Positions 7,739-17,334 of a DNA stretch of 64,000 bases are shown one piece after another. The position numbers and the translations under genes are program-made. Numbering within the stretch: position 1 is the first letter of the stretch; each line of letters begins with the position of its first letter. The stretch is from NCBI GenBank assembly GCA_021531775.1, contig JAFBIU010000006.1, positions 62,001-126,000 on the forward strand. The letters are read 5' to 3'. The notes under the pieces are model-generated. The model had not been told where the DNA came from and did not search any database. It saw nothing but the letters and a program-made list of their open reading frames with translations. Source of the DNA: Parabacteroides distasonis. GTDB taxonomy: Bacteria > Bacteroidota > Bacteroidia > Bacteroidales > Tannerellaceae.

Positions 7739-9910
7739 ATGGGCAAACATAATAAGGACAAGAAAGAGAAAAAGGAGAAAAAGAGTAAAGGTAAAGGGAA
7801 TCGGATGAAGAAAAAGGCGCTCATCCAATCCATTATCAATGCGTTCCAGTCCTCTCCAAAAGAATCGTTCAACTACAAGCAGATCAGCAAACTGATTGGT
7901 ATCGACAGTCAGGTACAACGGCTGCAGGTGGCGGATTTACTGACCGATCTGGCCATCGAAGATATGCTGGTCGAGGTGGATCGTGGCCGTTTCCGGCTCA
8001 ATGCCATCAGCAATGTGGCGGTAGGTATCTTCTCACGCCGAAGCAACGGCAAGAACCTCTTCACACCGGAAGAAGGTGGTACACCCATCTTTGTGGCCGA
8101 ACGAAACTCCGGACATGCCATGGATGGTGACAAGGTCAAGGTACAACTCTTTGCCAAACGTCGGGGAGCTGAACCGGAAGGCGAGGTGATTGAGATTCTC
8201 GAGAGCAAGGAGCGCACCTTCATCGGTAAATTGCAAGTAGCCAAAGGATTTGCTTTTCTGATAACGGAAGACAAGACCCTGGCCAACGATATTTTCATTC
8301 CCAAAGAGAAGCTGAAAGGGGGCAAGGATGGCGACAAGGCCGTTGTCCGCATTATCAAATGGCCTGAAGATGCCAAAAATCCGATGGGAGAGGTGGTTGA
8401 TGTCTTGGGGGTAGCCGGTGAAAACAACACGGAGATGCACGCGATCTTGGCGGAGTTCGGTTTGCCCTACCACTATCCGGAGAATGTCGAGAAGGCGGCT
8501 GCCCGCATTGCCGACGTCATTCCGCAGGAAGAGATCGACCAACGGGAAGATTTCCGGGATGTCCTCACCTTCACCATCGATCCACGTGATGCCAAGGACT
8601 TTGACGATGCTCTCTCAATCCGTCTCCTGAAGAATGGTCATTGGGAGGTAGGTGTACACATTGCCGACGTGACGCACTATGTCAAACCGGATTGCCTGAT
8701 CGACCATGAGGCCCAAAGTCGTGCCACATCGGTCTATCTGGTCGATCGTACCATCCCGATGTTGCCCGAACGGCTGTGTAACCAGATCTGTTCGCTCCGT
8801 CCCGACGAAGAGAAGCTCTGTTTCTCCGCCATCTTCGAACTGAACGACCAGGCCGAGGTACTTCACTCGCGTATCTGCCGGACCGTCATCAAGAGTAACC
8901 GACGCTTCACCTACGAAGAGGCACAACAGGTGATCGAAACGGGAGAGGGGGATTGCAAAGAGGCACTCCTAAAACTCAACGCCTTGGCTCAGAAACTGCG
9001 GGAAAAACGGTTCCAAAATGGAGCCATCAATTTCGAACGGTATGAGGTGAAATTCGAGATCGACGAACAGGGTAAGCCCCTCAGTGTCTATTTCAAGGAA
9101 TCCAAGGAGGCCAACAAACTGGTCGAGGAGTTTATGCTCCTGGCCAACCGTACCGTAGCCGAGTTTGTCGGCAGGCCACCAAAAGGCAAGACGAAAAAGA
9201 CCTTTGTCTATCGGATCCACGAACTGCCTGATCCGGAAAAGATGGAGAACTTCGCCTCCTTCATCCGCCGTTTCGGCTATAAACTGAAAACCGAAGGCAG
9301 CAAAACCGAGGTGAGCAAGGACATCAACCACCTGTTGGACAAAGTACAAGGCAAACCGGAAGAGAATCTGATCGAGACCGTAGCCATCCGTGCCATGCAA
9401 AAGGCACGCTATTCGACCGACAACATCGGCCATTATGGCCTGGCATTCGACTACTATACGCATTTCACCTCGCCCATCCGTCGCTATCCCGACATGCTGG
9501 TGCATCGTCTGCTGGAACGATATTTGGCAGGGGGACGGAGTGCCATCAAGAAGAAGTATGAGGACCTGTGCGACCATTGTTCGTCGATGGAACAGTTGGC
9601 AATCAATGCCGAACGGGCTTCCGTCAAGTATAAACAGGTGGAATTCATGCAGGACAAGTTGGGTATGGTCTTCGATGGTGTCATCTCCGGTGTCACGGAA
9701 TGGGGACTGTATGTCGAGTTGAACGAGAACAAATGCGAAGGATTGGTGCCCATGCGCGACCTGGACGATGACTACTACGAGTTTGACGAGAAGAACTACT
9801 GTCTCATCGGCCGACGCACCAAACGGGAGTATCGTCTGGGCGATCCCATCACCATCAAGGTGGCTTCGGCCAACCTCGAACGTAAGCAACTGGATTTCCA
9901 CTTAGTGTGA
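7739..9910 (+). CDS. rnr: Ribonuclease R
   Basis: A 723-aa 3'-5' exoribonuclease that degrades structured RNA. After a Lys-rich N-terminal extension of about 26 residues comes a winged-helix region (about 27-90), two cold-shock-like OB domains, the RNB catalytic domain with IDPRDAKDFDDAL at 280-292 (the Asp cluster binds metal), and an S1 domain from about 641 to the end. ATG 7739 is preferred over the internal Met at codon 23 because a weak -7 match (TTACTTTG, 7714-7721) would place transcription just upstream. The 3' end overlaps the convergent nucleotidase gene by 9 nt. Confidence 0.96.
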   Translation: MGKHNKDKKEKKEKKSKGKGNRMKKKALIQSIINAFQSSPKESFNYKQISKLIGIDSQVQRLQVADLLTDLAIEDMLVEVDRGRFRLNAISNVAVGIFSRRSNGKNLFTPEEGGTPIFVAERNSGHAMDGDKVKVQLFAKRRGAEPEGEVIEILESKERTFIGKLQVAKGFAFLITEDKTLANDIFIPKEKLKGGKDGDKAVVRIIKWPEDAKNPMGEVVDVLGVAGENNTEMHAILAEFGLPYHYPENVEKAAARIADVIPQEEIDQREDFRDVLTFTIDPRDAKDFDDALSIRLLKNGHWEVGVHIADVTHYVKPDCLIDHEAQSRATSVYLVDRTIPMLPERLCNQICSLRPDEEKLCFSAIFELNDQAEVLHSRICRTVIKSNRRFTYEEAQQVIETGEGDCKEALLKLNALAQKLREKRFQNGAINFERYEVKFEIDEQGKPLSVYFKESKEANKLVEEFMLLANRTVAEFVGRPPKGKTKKTFVYRIHELPDPEKMENFASFIRRFGYKLKTEGSKTEVSKDINHLLDKVQGKPEENLIETVAIRAMQKARYSTDNIGHYGLAFDYYTHFTSPIRRYPDMLVHRLLERYLAGGRSAIKKKYEDLCDHCSSMEQLAINAERASVKYKQVEFMQDKLGMVFDGVISGVTEWGLYVELNENKCEGLVPMRDLDDDYYEFDEKNYCLIGRRTKREYRLGDPITIKVASANLERKQLDFHLV

Positions 9911-11332
9911 CCACTTCATGCGCGACACCCCACGGTAATCCACCCGTGATTGCTGCTCCAGATAATGCATCAACAGATCCGAAGTGACCAGGTAGCGGTT
10001 CTCCCCTGCCTGGGCTTTCGGATGATCCACCACCGAAGCCAAATAGGAACTCATCGCCACCCGATAGATCCGGCGGCGGTCGAACTTGGTGCCATCCTCC
10101 TGCCAGAGCTTGATCTTACGCACATCCTGATGATCCTTCCCTAATTTGATCTGATAGCGGATTCCCGACACATAAGCCGGTCCATATCCATCAGCCCGAC
10201 AGACAGCGGCCAACATCTCCTCCACTTCATGACCCGTCAGCTCATACTGGATCACCTCATTTCCAAAGGGATCCAACCGATAGACATCCGCCACGGTAAA
10301 GTCGCCTGCCGGCTTCGTCTCATACCGCACCCCACCTGCATTCTGGATGGCGATATCTGCCTGGGTCAGGCTACGTACGGCATCAGCCATCAGACAGCCC
10401 AACTCTTCGCGACAGGTAAAACATTCAGCCGTCGTCAACACCCGTTGTAGAAAGGGATTGTCGTTGAACTGATCCACAAGGGCCTGCACCACCGAATCCG
10501 GCTGAGATCGACCCGCAATGTCGATCAGGTGAGCCTCCTTGTCGATGAGTTTCCCCGCTTCGAAGGTGAGTGTTGTCTCGGTGGCATACTGCAAATCACG
10601 GGCTGCCTGTGTCACCAGCACCGGTCCGACCCGTTCGCCATCCACCACTTTCGTATGGGTATGTCCCCCAATGATCAGGTCAATCTCCGGAAACTGGGCC
10701 GCCAAACGCAAGTCCTCCTCATACCCCAGGTGAGACAGGACGATGAAAAGATCACTCACCTGCCGTAGCCAAGCATATTCCCGAACCGTCTCGAAGGGAT
10801 CTCGAAAGGTCAAGCCCCGAAAATGGTCGGGATGGGCATCCGGATGACCCGCTTCACCCACCTGTACCAAACCCAAAAGAGCTATACGCAATCCGGCCTG
10901 CTGCCAAATCCGAAAGGGCTCGACATGCAGACGAAGCGAGTCGGCTGCCTCCAGATTGGCACAGAGATAACGGAAGTTGGAGTCGTTCACCACATGTCGC
11001 AACGTTGCGACATCATTGTCAAACTCATGATTGCCCAAAGCAGAATAGTTGAAACCCAATTGGTTCATCAACGTCACCATCGGTTGGCAAGGTTCGGGAT
11101 ACTGGTCGTTGACCGGATTGCCGGTACGGTTGTCACCGGCGGAAAGTAGGAGCAGGTCAGGATATAGCTGGCGAAGACTATCCACCACCCCGGCCAGTTG
11201 CGGAAAACGGTCGATGGCCGCATGCATATCGTTCACCGAGAGAATATGCACCTGCTGGATCTGTGAGCACACCGGGAGTACGCTCAACAACAGCCCTATC
11301 GAAAAGAAAAGGGTACGTAACAACCGAATCAT
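9902..11332 (-). CDS. Secreted 5'-nucleotidase / UshA-like metallophosphoesterase
   Basis: A 476-aa periplasmic phosphohydrolase with a signal peptide of about 23 residues. The N-terminal calcineurin-like domain shows the metal-binding motifs NDMHAA, SAGDNRTGN, GNHEFD and GGHTHT. The C-terminal half (about 295-455, including DIAIQNAGGVR and YRLDPFGNEV) matches the 5'-nucleotidase C-terminal substrate domain. Such enzymes dephosphorylate nucleotides or sugar nucleotides for salvage; the exact substrate is not readable. It lies downstream of the TIM-barrel gene on the same strand with a hairpin between them. Confidence 0.88.
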   Translation of the reverse strand: MIRLLRTLFFSIGLLLSVLPVCSQIQQVHILSVNDMHAAIDRFPQLAGVVDSLRQLYPDLLLLSAGDNRTGNPVNDQYPEPCQPMVTLMNQLGFNYSALGNHEFDNDVATLRHVVNDSNFRYLCANLEAADSLRLHVEPFRIWQQAGLRIALLGLVQVGEAGHPDAHPDHFRGLTFRDPFETVREYAWLRQVSDLFIVLSHLGYEEDLRLAAQFPEIDLIIGGHTHTKVVDGERVGPVLVTQAARDLQYATETTLTFEAGKLIDKEAHLIDIAGRSQPDSVVQALVDQFNDNPFLQRVLTTAECFTCREELGCLMADAVRSLTQADIAIQNAGGVRYETKPAGDFTVADVYRLDPFGNEVIQYELTGHEVEEMLAAVCRADGYGPAYVSGIRYQIKLGKDHQDVRKIKLWQEDGTKFDRRRIYRVAMSSYLASVVDHPKAQAGENRYLVTSDLLMHYLEQQSRVDYRGVSRMKWSH

Positions 11333-11360
11333 CTTTAAGTAGTCATATAATATATAGGAA

Positions 11361-11392
11361 AGAGGCAGCCGTGCTGCGGAACGACTACCTCT
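11361..11392 (-). terminator. Intergenic hairpin between the TIM-barrel gene and the 5'-nucleotidase gene
   Basis: Two 12-nt arms (11361-11372 and 11381-11392) pair on the minus strand with two G-U pairs around an 8-nt loop. The T-run is on the plus-strand side (CTTTTTGG), so it is either a weak terminator or a processing site in a shared transcript. Confidence 0.4.
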
Positions 11393-11401
11393 CTTTTTGG
11401 C

Positions 11402-12280
11402 TTAAACATCGCAAATACGGATACACTTCTCCAACGAAGCGATCTTGTCTTCCTGTTTCGGCACGAACTCCTGACCGACAAAGCCCTTGTAGCCACACTC
11501 GACAATTGCCTTCATGATCGCCGGATAGTTCAACTCCTGTGTCTCGTCAATCTCGGCACGACCTGGACAACCGCCCGTATGGATGTGCGAGAAGTATTCG
11601 TGATACTTCCGGATATTCTCAATGATATTACCCTCCATGATCTGCATGTGATAAATGTCATACAACAGTTTGAAGTTGGGCGAACCGATGCGGCGGCACA
11701 ATTCCACGCCCCAAATCGTATGGTCGCACTGGTAATCCTTGTGTCCCACACTGTTGAGGAGCTCCATCGTCAACACCACATGATGTTTCTCCGCCAACGG
11801 GATCAACCGTTTCAGACCCTTCTCACAATTCTCCCAGCCCTGCAGGTCGGTCAGACCGTTGCGGCGGCCCGAGAAACAGATCAGGTTGGTCAAGCCGGCT
11901 TCAGCCACCATCGGGATCACCTTTTCGTAGCTGGCTACCAGTTCGTCATGCAGTTTCGGATCGTTGAAGCCCTTGTCGATACCCAAACCGGCACCCTGAC
12001 ACATCGCCACGGTCAAGCCATGCTTCTGCACAACGGGCCAATCCTTCGGATCCAGCAGTTCTACCGACTCGATACCAATGCGCTTACAAATCTCGCAGAA
12101 TTCATCCAACGGATAACTGCCGAAGCACCACTTGCTCACCGAGTGGTGAATGTTACCTTTCAATGCCTGCACAGAGGCCGCTTCCGGTCGGCCCGGCTCA
12201 GCGTGCAGACTCCCTGCCGTCAGCAGTGTTCCACCTGCCACCAGGGTTTTAATTGCTGTTCTTCTGTTCATGTCTTTCAT
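11402..12280 (-). CDS. Sugar phosphate isomerase/epimerase-like TIM-barrel protein (hydroxypyruvate isomerase type)
   Basis: A 292-aa xylose-isomerase-like TIM barrel. The N-terminus (MNRRTAIKTLVAGGTLLTAG from the second Met) has a twin-arginine-like start and a hydrophobic stretch, so it is probably exported. Metal-site candidates are the Glu in VLTMELLN, the Asp/His in LLYDIYHMQ, the His in HIHTGG and the Glu in VGQEFVP, typical of the hydroxypyruvate isomerase/IolE-like group. The real substrate is not known. The first Met (12280) and the Met three codons later (12271) are both possible; a -7 element at 12309-12316 suits either. Confidence 0.82.
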   Translation of the reverse strand: MKDMNRRTAIKTLVAGGTLLTAGSLHAEPGRPEAASVQALKGNIHHSVSKWCFGSYPLDEFCEICKRIGIESVELLDPKDWPVVQKHGLTVAMCQGAGLGIDKGFNDPKLHDELVASYEKVIPMVAEAGLTNLICFSGRRNGLTDLQGWENCEKGLKRLIPLAEKHHVVLTMELLNSVGHKDYQCDHTIWGVELCRRIGSPNFKLLYDIYHMQIMEGNIIENIRKYHEYFSHIHTGGCPGRAEIDETQELNYPAIMKAIVECGYKGFVGQEFVPKQEDKIASLEKCIRICDV

Positions 12281-12308
12281 GAAAAATGCATTTATAAATT
12301 GTATAACG

Positions 12309-12316
12309 CAAAAGTA
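12309..12316 (-). promoter_or_regulatory. Putative -7 element of the TIM-barrel gene
   Basis: TACTTTTG on the minus strand, 28 nt before the ATG at 12280; fits TAnnTTTG. Confidence 0.5.
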
Positions 12317-12331
12317 GAAAAAAGAATTGTT

Positions 12332-12339
12332 TAAATTTG
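12332..12339 (+). promoter_or_regulatory. Putative -7 element of the Big_5 lipoprotein gene
   Basis: TAAATTTG, 15 nt before the ATG at 12355; fits TAnnTTTG. It overlaps the upstream zone of the divergent promoter, so the two genes share a short regulatory region. Confidence 0.5.
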
Positions 12340-12354
12340 CCCCTTAATTGAATT

Positions 12355-14286
12355 ATGAGACAGATGATGGTGAAATATCTACAAATAGGGGCAAAATGGG
12401 CCTTGTGCGGACTCTTGCTGCTGCTGGCAGCCTGTGCCAACATCGGATCGCCCAATGGCGGGCCCTACGACGAATTGCCTCCCAAATTTATCAGCAGCAC
12501 ACCGCTGCCCAACCAAACAAACTACAAGGGAAAGAAGATCGAGATTGTCTTTGACGAGCTGATCCAGATCGAAAAGCCCTCCGAGCAGGTGATTGTCACT
12601 CCGCCCCAGAAGGAGATGCCGGTGATCCGTTCCTCCGGACGCAAGGCCATCGTCGAGCTGGCCGATACGTTGCGGGAGAATACCACCTATACGATCGACT
12701 TCACCAACGCCATCTCCGACAACAACGAGAAGAACGTATATGAGAACTTCACCTTCGCCTTCTCGACAGGTGACGTGATCGACACACTGGAGATTGCCGG
12801 TATCCTACTGAATGCGGAAGATCTGGAGCCGATGCCGGGCATCACGATCGGTGTGCATACCGAACTGGCCGACTCGGCTTTTGTCAGCCAACCCTTTACC
12901 CGTACTTCGAAGACCAACGACCGTGGCCGTTTCATCATCCGCAACCTGGCACCGGGCACCTACCGTCTTTTTGCCTTGGAGGATATGAACCGGGATTATA
13001 AGTTCGACCAGCCGGGAGAGGCGATTGCCTTTCACGACTCGCTGATCGTGCCCACCTTCGAACTTACCACCCGACAGGATACGACCTGGAAGGATTCATT
13101 GACCGTCGATACAATCCGGACCGTGCCCTATACCCATTTCTATCCGGACAATGTGGTGATGCGCCTCTTCAAGGAAAAATTTGAACGGCAATACATGTTG
13201 CGTCCGGAACGTCCTGAGAACAGACGTTTTACGTTGCGCTTCAATGCCATCCCAGACACTCTGCCTACGGTGGAACCGCTGAACTTCGCCCCGGAGGACA
13301 GCCTTTGGTATTTCGTGCAAAGCGAAGAGGAGGGACGCACCCTACACTATTGGCTGACCGACTCGCTGGTTTATCAGCAGGACACGTTGCAGTTGGCCGT
13401 TTCCTACCTGAAGAGCGACTCACTCAATCAATTACAACCACAGACCGACACCCTGAAGTTGACAGCCAAACGACAACCGGCTGTCAAGAAGCCGAAGCGG
13501 AAAAAGGATGAACCGGAACCGGTCGAGATGCTCGGTATCGGAGTGAGTGCCAGCAGCAAGATCAACCTGTTCGACACACTTTTCATCACCTTCTCCGAAC
13601 CGGTAGAGGAGGTGTCCAAGGAGCTTTTCTACCTCAACCGGCAGGTAGATTCACTTTGGCAAGCTGTGGATTTTGAGTTCCGGCGTGATTCCACCAATGC
13701 ACTCCGTTACCTCATCCAACGTCCCTGGAGTTATGGCGAGACCTACCATCTGGAGATCGATTCTGCCTCGATCCATAGTGTGTATGGAAAATGGAACGGG
13801 CCGTTGACATGCGACTTCCAAATCAAGGAGGAGGATGAGTATGGCCACCTCTACATCAATCTGCCGGGAGTCGATTCGACCGCATTTGTCCAGCTATTGA
13901 GCGGACAGGATCAGCCGGTCCGCCAAGTGCGCGTGAAGGAGGGGGGAGCTCTCTTCATGGACTTGAAGCCCGACAAATACTATGCGCGTCTGATCATCGA
14001 CAGCAATGGTAACAATAGGTGGGATACCGGACTCTATGCGGAACTTCGTCAGCCTGAGGTGGTCTATTATTGCCCCAAGCCCTTCGTCATCAAGCAGAAT
14101 TGGCAGGTGGAGGAGACCTGGGAGCTCTTCAGTAGCCCTATTGAACGGCAGAAACCGATCGAGATCACCAAGAACAAACCCAAAGAACTCACGAAAAAGA
14201 AACGGAATTATAAAGATGAGAGTAATCGTACCACCACTTCATCGCGTAACAACAGCCTGGGCGGCTTGGGTGGACTGGGCTTCTAA
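12355..14286 (+). CDS. Lipoprotein with N-terminal Ig-like (Big_5) domain
   Basis: A 643-aa lipoprotein: hydrophobic helix then LLLLAAC with the acylated Cys at about 27. The segment FISSTPLPNQ to FAFSTGDVIDTL (about 45-145) has the Big_5 Ig-like pattern (boundary phrase, VFDELIQI, TYTIDFTNAI). A carboxypeptidase-regulatory-like stretch follows (RGRFIIRNLAPGTYRLFAL), then a second Ig-like strand set near 400 (INLFDTLFITFSEPVEE). The C-terminus is rich in Lys, Asn and Gly. The role is unknown; the architecture fits an envelope surface or scaffold protein conserved in Bacteroidales. The downstream DUF3108 gene overlaps its 3' end by 71 nt, so they are coupled. Confidence 0.8.
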   Translation: MRQMMVKYLQIGAKWALCGLLLLLAACANIGSPNGGPYDELPPKFISSTPLPNQTNYKGKKIEIVFDELIQIEKPSEQVIVTPPQKEMPVIRSSGRKAIVELADTLRENTTYTIDFTNAISDNNEKNVYENFTFAFSTGDVIDTLEIAGILLNAEDLEPMPGITIGVHTELADSAFVSQPFTRTSKTNDRGRFIIRNLAPGTYRLFALEDMNRDYKFDQPGEAIAFHDSLIVPTFELTTRQDTTWKDSLTVDTIRTVPYTHFYPDNVVMRLFKEKFERQYMLRPERPENRRFTLRFNAIPDTLPTVEPLNFAPEDSLWYFVQSEEEGRTLHYWLTDSLVYQQDTLQLAVSYLKSDSLNQLQPQTDTLKLTAKRQPAVKKPKRKKDEPEPVEMLGIGVSASSKINLFDTLFITFSEPVEEVSKELFYLNRQVDSLWQAVDFEFRRDSTNALRYLIQRPWSYGETYHLEIDSASIHSVYGKWNGPLTCDFQIKEEDEYGHLYINLPGVDSTAFVQLLSGQDQPVRQVRVKEGGALFMDLKPDKYYARLIIDSNGNNRWDTGLYAELRQPEVVYYCPKPFVIKQNWQVEETWELFSSPIERQKPIEITKNKPKELTKKKRNYKDESNRTTTSSRNNSLGGLGGLGF

Positions 14287-15100
14287 GCTTCTCTGCGTGA
14301 TCCTGTTCTGCGGTTTCTCCATGTCCACCGTACATGGGCAATGCAACAACGCCCGCCATCGGTTACATGCCGGTGAACAGGTGACGTATGACCTCTACTT
14401 CAAATGGGGGCTCCTGATGCCACGGGCCGGTGTAGCCTCTCTCTCAGTCGAATCAGACACCTACCAACAGCAAGCTGCCTGGCGTTATCGTCTATTGTTC
14501 CGTACAACCGGCATGTTTGAGAAGATCTTCTCCATGCGCGACACGATGGATTGTTATTATGCACGACCCCATGGAACCCTGCTGTTCAGCACCAAGCATA
14601 GCGACGAGCAGGATTACTATTCGGTGGATGACCTCTATTTCCGGTATATAGGCGATTCCGTACAGGTCCGTTCCCATCGTTATACGCTCAACCGCACGAA
14701 GATCGACACCGTGATGACGGCCCAAGCCTGCCTCTTCGACATGTTGGGTGCTACCATGCAGTTGCGCACACTCGATTGGAACCAGTTTTCACAAGGAGCC
14801 GAGTTCCCCTTCCACATTGCCATTGGGCGCGACTTGGTGCCTGCTGCCTTCCGGTATGCCGGACAGCAAGTGATCGACCGGGGCGATGTCAAATATCGTA
14901 CCCGCCATTTCTATATTGATGTGTATGATGAAGCCTTTACGCAAAGCAAGGCAGCCGGAGAGGTCTGGATTGGGGATGACGAGAATCACATTCCCGTGAA
15001 AATCCGTGCGAAACTGAAGATTGGAGCAGCCGAGGTCTATTACAAAGAGAGCCAGAACCTACGTCATCCGCTGAGTTGTCGGGTGGCTATCCCCAAGTGA
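14216..15100 (+). CDS. DUF3108 domain-containing exported protein
   Basis: A 294-aa protein. ATG 14216 gives a long n-region then a hydrophobic core (LLCVILFCGFSMSTVHGQ) acting as signal peptide. The frame is also open 70 codons further upstream, but those codons lie deep in the preceding gene. The mature part (GEQVTYDLYFKWGLLMPRAG, AWRYRLLFRTTGMFEKIFSM, GDDENHIPVKIRAKL) has the beta-rich pattern of DUF3108 envelope proteins. Function is not established. The start overlaps the Big_5 lipoprotein gene by 71 nt. It converges on the thioesterase gene 30 nt downstream. Confidence 0.78.
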   Translation: MRVIVPPLHRVTTAWAAWVDWASKLLCVILFCGFSMSTVHGQCNNARHRLHAGEQVTYDLYFKWGLLMPRAGVASLSVESDTYQQQAAWRYRLLFRTTGMFEKIFSMRDTMDCYYARPHGTLLFSTKHSDEQDYYSVDDLYFRYIGDSVQVRSHRYTLNRTKIDTVMTAQACLFDMLGATMQLRTLDWNQFSQGAEFPFHIAIGRDLVPAAFRYAGQQVIDRGDVKYRTRHFYIDVYDEAFTQSKAAGEVWIGDDENHIPVKIRAKLKIGAAEVYYKESQNLRHPLSCRVAIPK

Positions 15101-15130
15101 CATACCCGCCTCTTGCTACAGAGACGATGT

Positions 15131-15538
15131 TTATTCGATGGAATCGAAGGGGAGGGGCGTCTCTTTCCGGTAACCTGTTCCGCTGAAGGTAGCGATCAAA
15201 TCGCCCGATGCGGTGGTAATCTGCACTTCGCAATGGGCCAAACGCTTGTGGTTGAACACCTCTTTCGCCTCAGCATAGAGCATACCCGAAGAGACCGAGC
15301 GGAAGAAATGAATCGTCGAATCGATGGAGAAGGTGAGACGGGCATGACTGTTGGTAGCGGCAGCAAAGGCCAAGTCCGCCAAGGTAAAGAGGGCACCTCC
15401 CTGACAGACACCCCCGCCATTGAGGTGTTCGGGACGAACCTCCATACAGGCTTTGGCGTAGCCGTTGCCCACTTCGAGCAACGTCACGCCTGCCAGTATT
15501 GCAAATTGATCGCCTTGTAGAAACTCCTGAATGGTCAT
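15131..15538 (-). CDS. PaaI-like hotdog-fold thioesterase
   Basis: A 135-aa single hotdog domain. HLNGGGVCQGGALFTLADL (about residues 38-56) is the hotdog helix with conserved Asn-Gly and Asp/Gly-rich substrate loop, and later strands FSIDSTIHFF and LIATFSGTGYRK complete the fold. Members hydrolyse acyl-CoA thioesters, often phenylacetyl-CoA-like or hydroxybenzoyl-CoA, but the substrate cannot be read here. It starts 6 nt after the cysS stop and is probably on the same transcript. Confidence 0.85.
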   Translation of the reverse strand: MTIQEFLQGDQFAILAGVTLLEVGNGYAKACMEVRPEHLNGGGVCQGGALFTLADLAFAAATNSHARLTFSIDSTIHFFRSVSSGMLYAEAKEVFNHKRLAHCEVQITTASGDLIATFSGTGYRKETPLPFDSIE

Positions 15539-15544
15539 ACCCGA

Positions 15545-17017
15545 TCAATTCAATTTCCATTCAGCTCCATCCTTCGTGTCTTTGATCTCGAAGCCTAAAG
15601 CTGTCAATTCATTCCGGATCTTGTCGGAGGTAGCCCAATCCTTGTTGGCCTTGGCCTGCTGACGGATCGTCAACAACAGATCCACCGCCTTGCTGAATGC
15701 CTCGTAACTGCTGCCGGCTGCTGAAGCCTCATCGCGTAAGCCCAAGATATCAAACATAAAGGTATGGAATGTCTCCTGCAGCTCCTTCAGGTCTGCTGCC
15801 GAGAGCGTTGCCTTGCCATCCTTCACCGAGTTGATGGCACGCGTTGCATCAAACAGGTGAGAGATCACGATCGGCGAACTCAAATCATCGTTCAGAGCCT
15901 CATAGCATTTCTCGCGCAAACCCTTGGTATCTACCGTCGATTCCTTGCCCGGCTTCAGTTTCATCAAGTGGTGATAAGCATCCATCAGACGCTCCAGTCC
16001 CTTCTGGGCCGCTACCAACGCATCGTTGCTGAAATCGACCGTACTGCGGTAATGAGCCTGCAGGATGAAGAAGCGGATCGTCATAGCCGAATAGGCCTGG
16101 CTCAACATCGGATGATCGCCCGTAAAGAACTGATCCAACGTGATGAAGTTGCCCAACGACTTACCCATCTTCTGGCCGTTGATGGTGATCATGTTGTTGT
16201 GCATCCAATAGTGGACCATGTCATCGCCTTGCGAAGCGACAGCCTGTGCGATCTCACACTCGTGGTGCGGGAAGATCAAGTCCATGCCACCACCGTGAAT
16301 GTCAAAGTGATCGCCCAAGTATTTCTTACCCATAGCCGTACATTCGCAATGCCAGCCGGGGAAGCCATTGCTCCACGGAGAGGGCCAGCGCATGATGTGT
16401 TCCGGCTGGGCACATTTCCAAAGCGCGAAATCGATCGGATTATGCTTCTCATCCTGACCGTCGAGTGCACGGGTCGTATTCAACATGTCGTTGATGTTCC
16501 GGCCGGAGAGCACCCCATAATTATGATCCTTGTTGTATTTCTCCACATCAAAATAAACCGAACCCTGGCTGACATAGGCATAGCCATTGTCCAATATCTT
16601 CTTCACCAGCTCGATCTGTTCGATGATGTGTCCGCTGGCGTGCGGTTCGATGCTGGGCGGCAACACGTTCAACGCCTCCATCGCATGATGGTAACGGTTC
16701 AGGTAGTACTGCACCACCTCCATCGGCTCCAACTGTTCCAGACGTGCCTTCTTGGCGATCTTGTCTTCGCCCTCGTCAGCATCGTGCTCTAAGTGTCCTA
16801 CATCCGTGATGTTCCGGACGTAACGTACTTTATATCCTAAATGAGTCAGGTAACGGAATAACAAATCAAATGTAATGGCCGGACGGGCATGACCCAGATG
16901 GGCATCACCATAGACCGTTGGACCACAGACATACATGCCGACATGTGGGGCATGCAACGGAACAAACGGTTCCTTTCTTCTTGTCAATGTGTTGTAAATG
17001 CTTAATGGGTGTTCCAT
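15545..17017 (-). CDS. cysS: Cysteinyl-tRNA synthetase
   Basis: A 490-aa class I aminoacyl-tRNA synthetase that charges tRNA-Cys. It contains the zinc-site Cys in VCGPTVYG, the HIGH-type motif (DAHLGHARP), the zinc-site segment [10 protein letters not shown] followed by [15 protein letters not shown], and KMGKSLGN as the KMSKS variant, with a helical anticodon-binding C-terminus. The chosen ATG at 17017 ([11 protein letters not shown]) matches the start of Bacteroidales CysS; a more upstream Met ten codons earlier would fall at the -7 promoter element. The thioesterase follows at 6 nt. Confidence 0.96.
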   Translation of the reverse strand: MEHPLSIYNTLTRRKEPFVPLHAPHVGMYVCGPTVYGDAHLGHARPAITFDLLFRYLTHLGYKVRYVRNITDVGHLEHDADEGEDKIAKKARLEQLEPMEVVQYYLNRYHHAMEALNVLPPSIEPHASGHIIEQIELVKKILDNGYAYVSQGSVYFDVEKYNKDHNYGVLSGRNINDMLNTTRALDGQDEKHNPIDFALWKCAQPEHIMRWPSPWSNGFPGWHCECTAMGKKYLGDHFDIHGGGMDLIFPHHECEIAQAVASQGDDMVHYWMHNNMITINGQKMGKSLGNFITLDQFFTGDHPMLSQAYSAMTIRFFILQAHYRSTVDFSNDALVAAQKGLERLMDAYHHLMKLKPGKESTVDTKGLREKCYEALNDDLSSPIVISHLFDATRAINSVKDGKATLSAADLKELQETFHTFMFDILGLRDEASAAGSSYEAFSKAVDLLLTIRQQAKANKDWATSDKIRNELTALGFEIKDTKDGAEWKLN

Positions 17018-17019
17018 AT

Positions 17020-17199
17020 TCAAGTCTGTATTTTTATTGAACGGCAAATGTAAGGATTATTTTGGATACTATCCCACGAACAGGTCTGAAATTGCATCAT
17101 CTGTTCTGGACGGTCGAATGCAGCCGATGGTTTTCCACTGTTGCAGGCTGTACAGATGATCCACAGTAAGATAAAAATCATTCTCTCAATCTCTTTCAT
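17020..17199 (-). CDS. Possible small secreted or lipid-anchored peptide, 59 aa
   Basis: ATG 17199 to TGA 17020. The N-terminus [19 protein letters not shown] is a basic/acidic start followed by a hydrophobic helix and a Cys with a relaxed lipobox; the rest (about 40 residues) is polar with three more Cys. I do not recognise it. It has its own -7 element at 17236-17243, and its stop lies 2 nt before the cysS ATG. Against it: it is short, the lipobox is imperfect, and its 3' half contains the cysS promoter. It could be a chance ORF in the cysS leader. Confidence 0.4.
   Translation of the reverse strand: MKEIERMIFILLWIICTACNSGKPSAAFDRPEQMMQFQTCSWDSIQNNPYICRSIKIQT
17045..17052 (-). promoter_or_regulatory. 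-7 element of cysS
   Basis: TACATTTG on the minus strand, 27 nt before the cysS ATG. The 16-nt block containing it (17044-17059) is repeated exactly at 17235-17250. Confidence 0.6.
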
Positions 17200-17235
17200 G
17201 CTGATTTCCGTTTAGGAATGGGTAAAACAATGTAG

Positions 17236-17243
17236 CAAATGTA
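17236..17243 (-). promoter_or_regulatory. Second copy of the cysS-type -7 element
   Basis: Same TACATTTG inside the same 16-nt block, 36 nt before the small ORF ATG at 17199; may drive the small ORF or be a second cysS promoter. Confidence 0.5.
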
Positions 17244-17276
17244 AGGATTAATTGGGACAGTTTTAAATATTTTGCC

Positions 17277-17284
17277 TACCTTTG
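17277..17284 (+). promoter_or_regulatory. -7 element of the PfkB kinase gene
   Basis: TACCTTTG, 50 nt before the ATG at 17335; fits TAnnTTTG. Confidence 0.55.
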
Positions 17285-17334
17285 CTCAGTTTTATCGTAT
17301 GAACTGACAACAAATTAAATCTATTTTTCAACGT

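Noticed and set aside
15764-16792. 342-codon open frame opposite cysS
   Set aside because: Antisense to a conserved synthetase; no motif.
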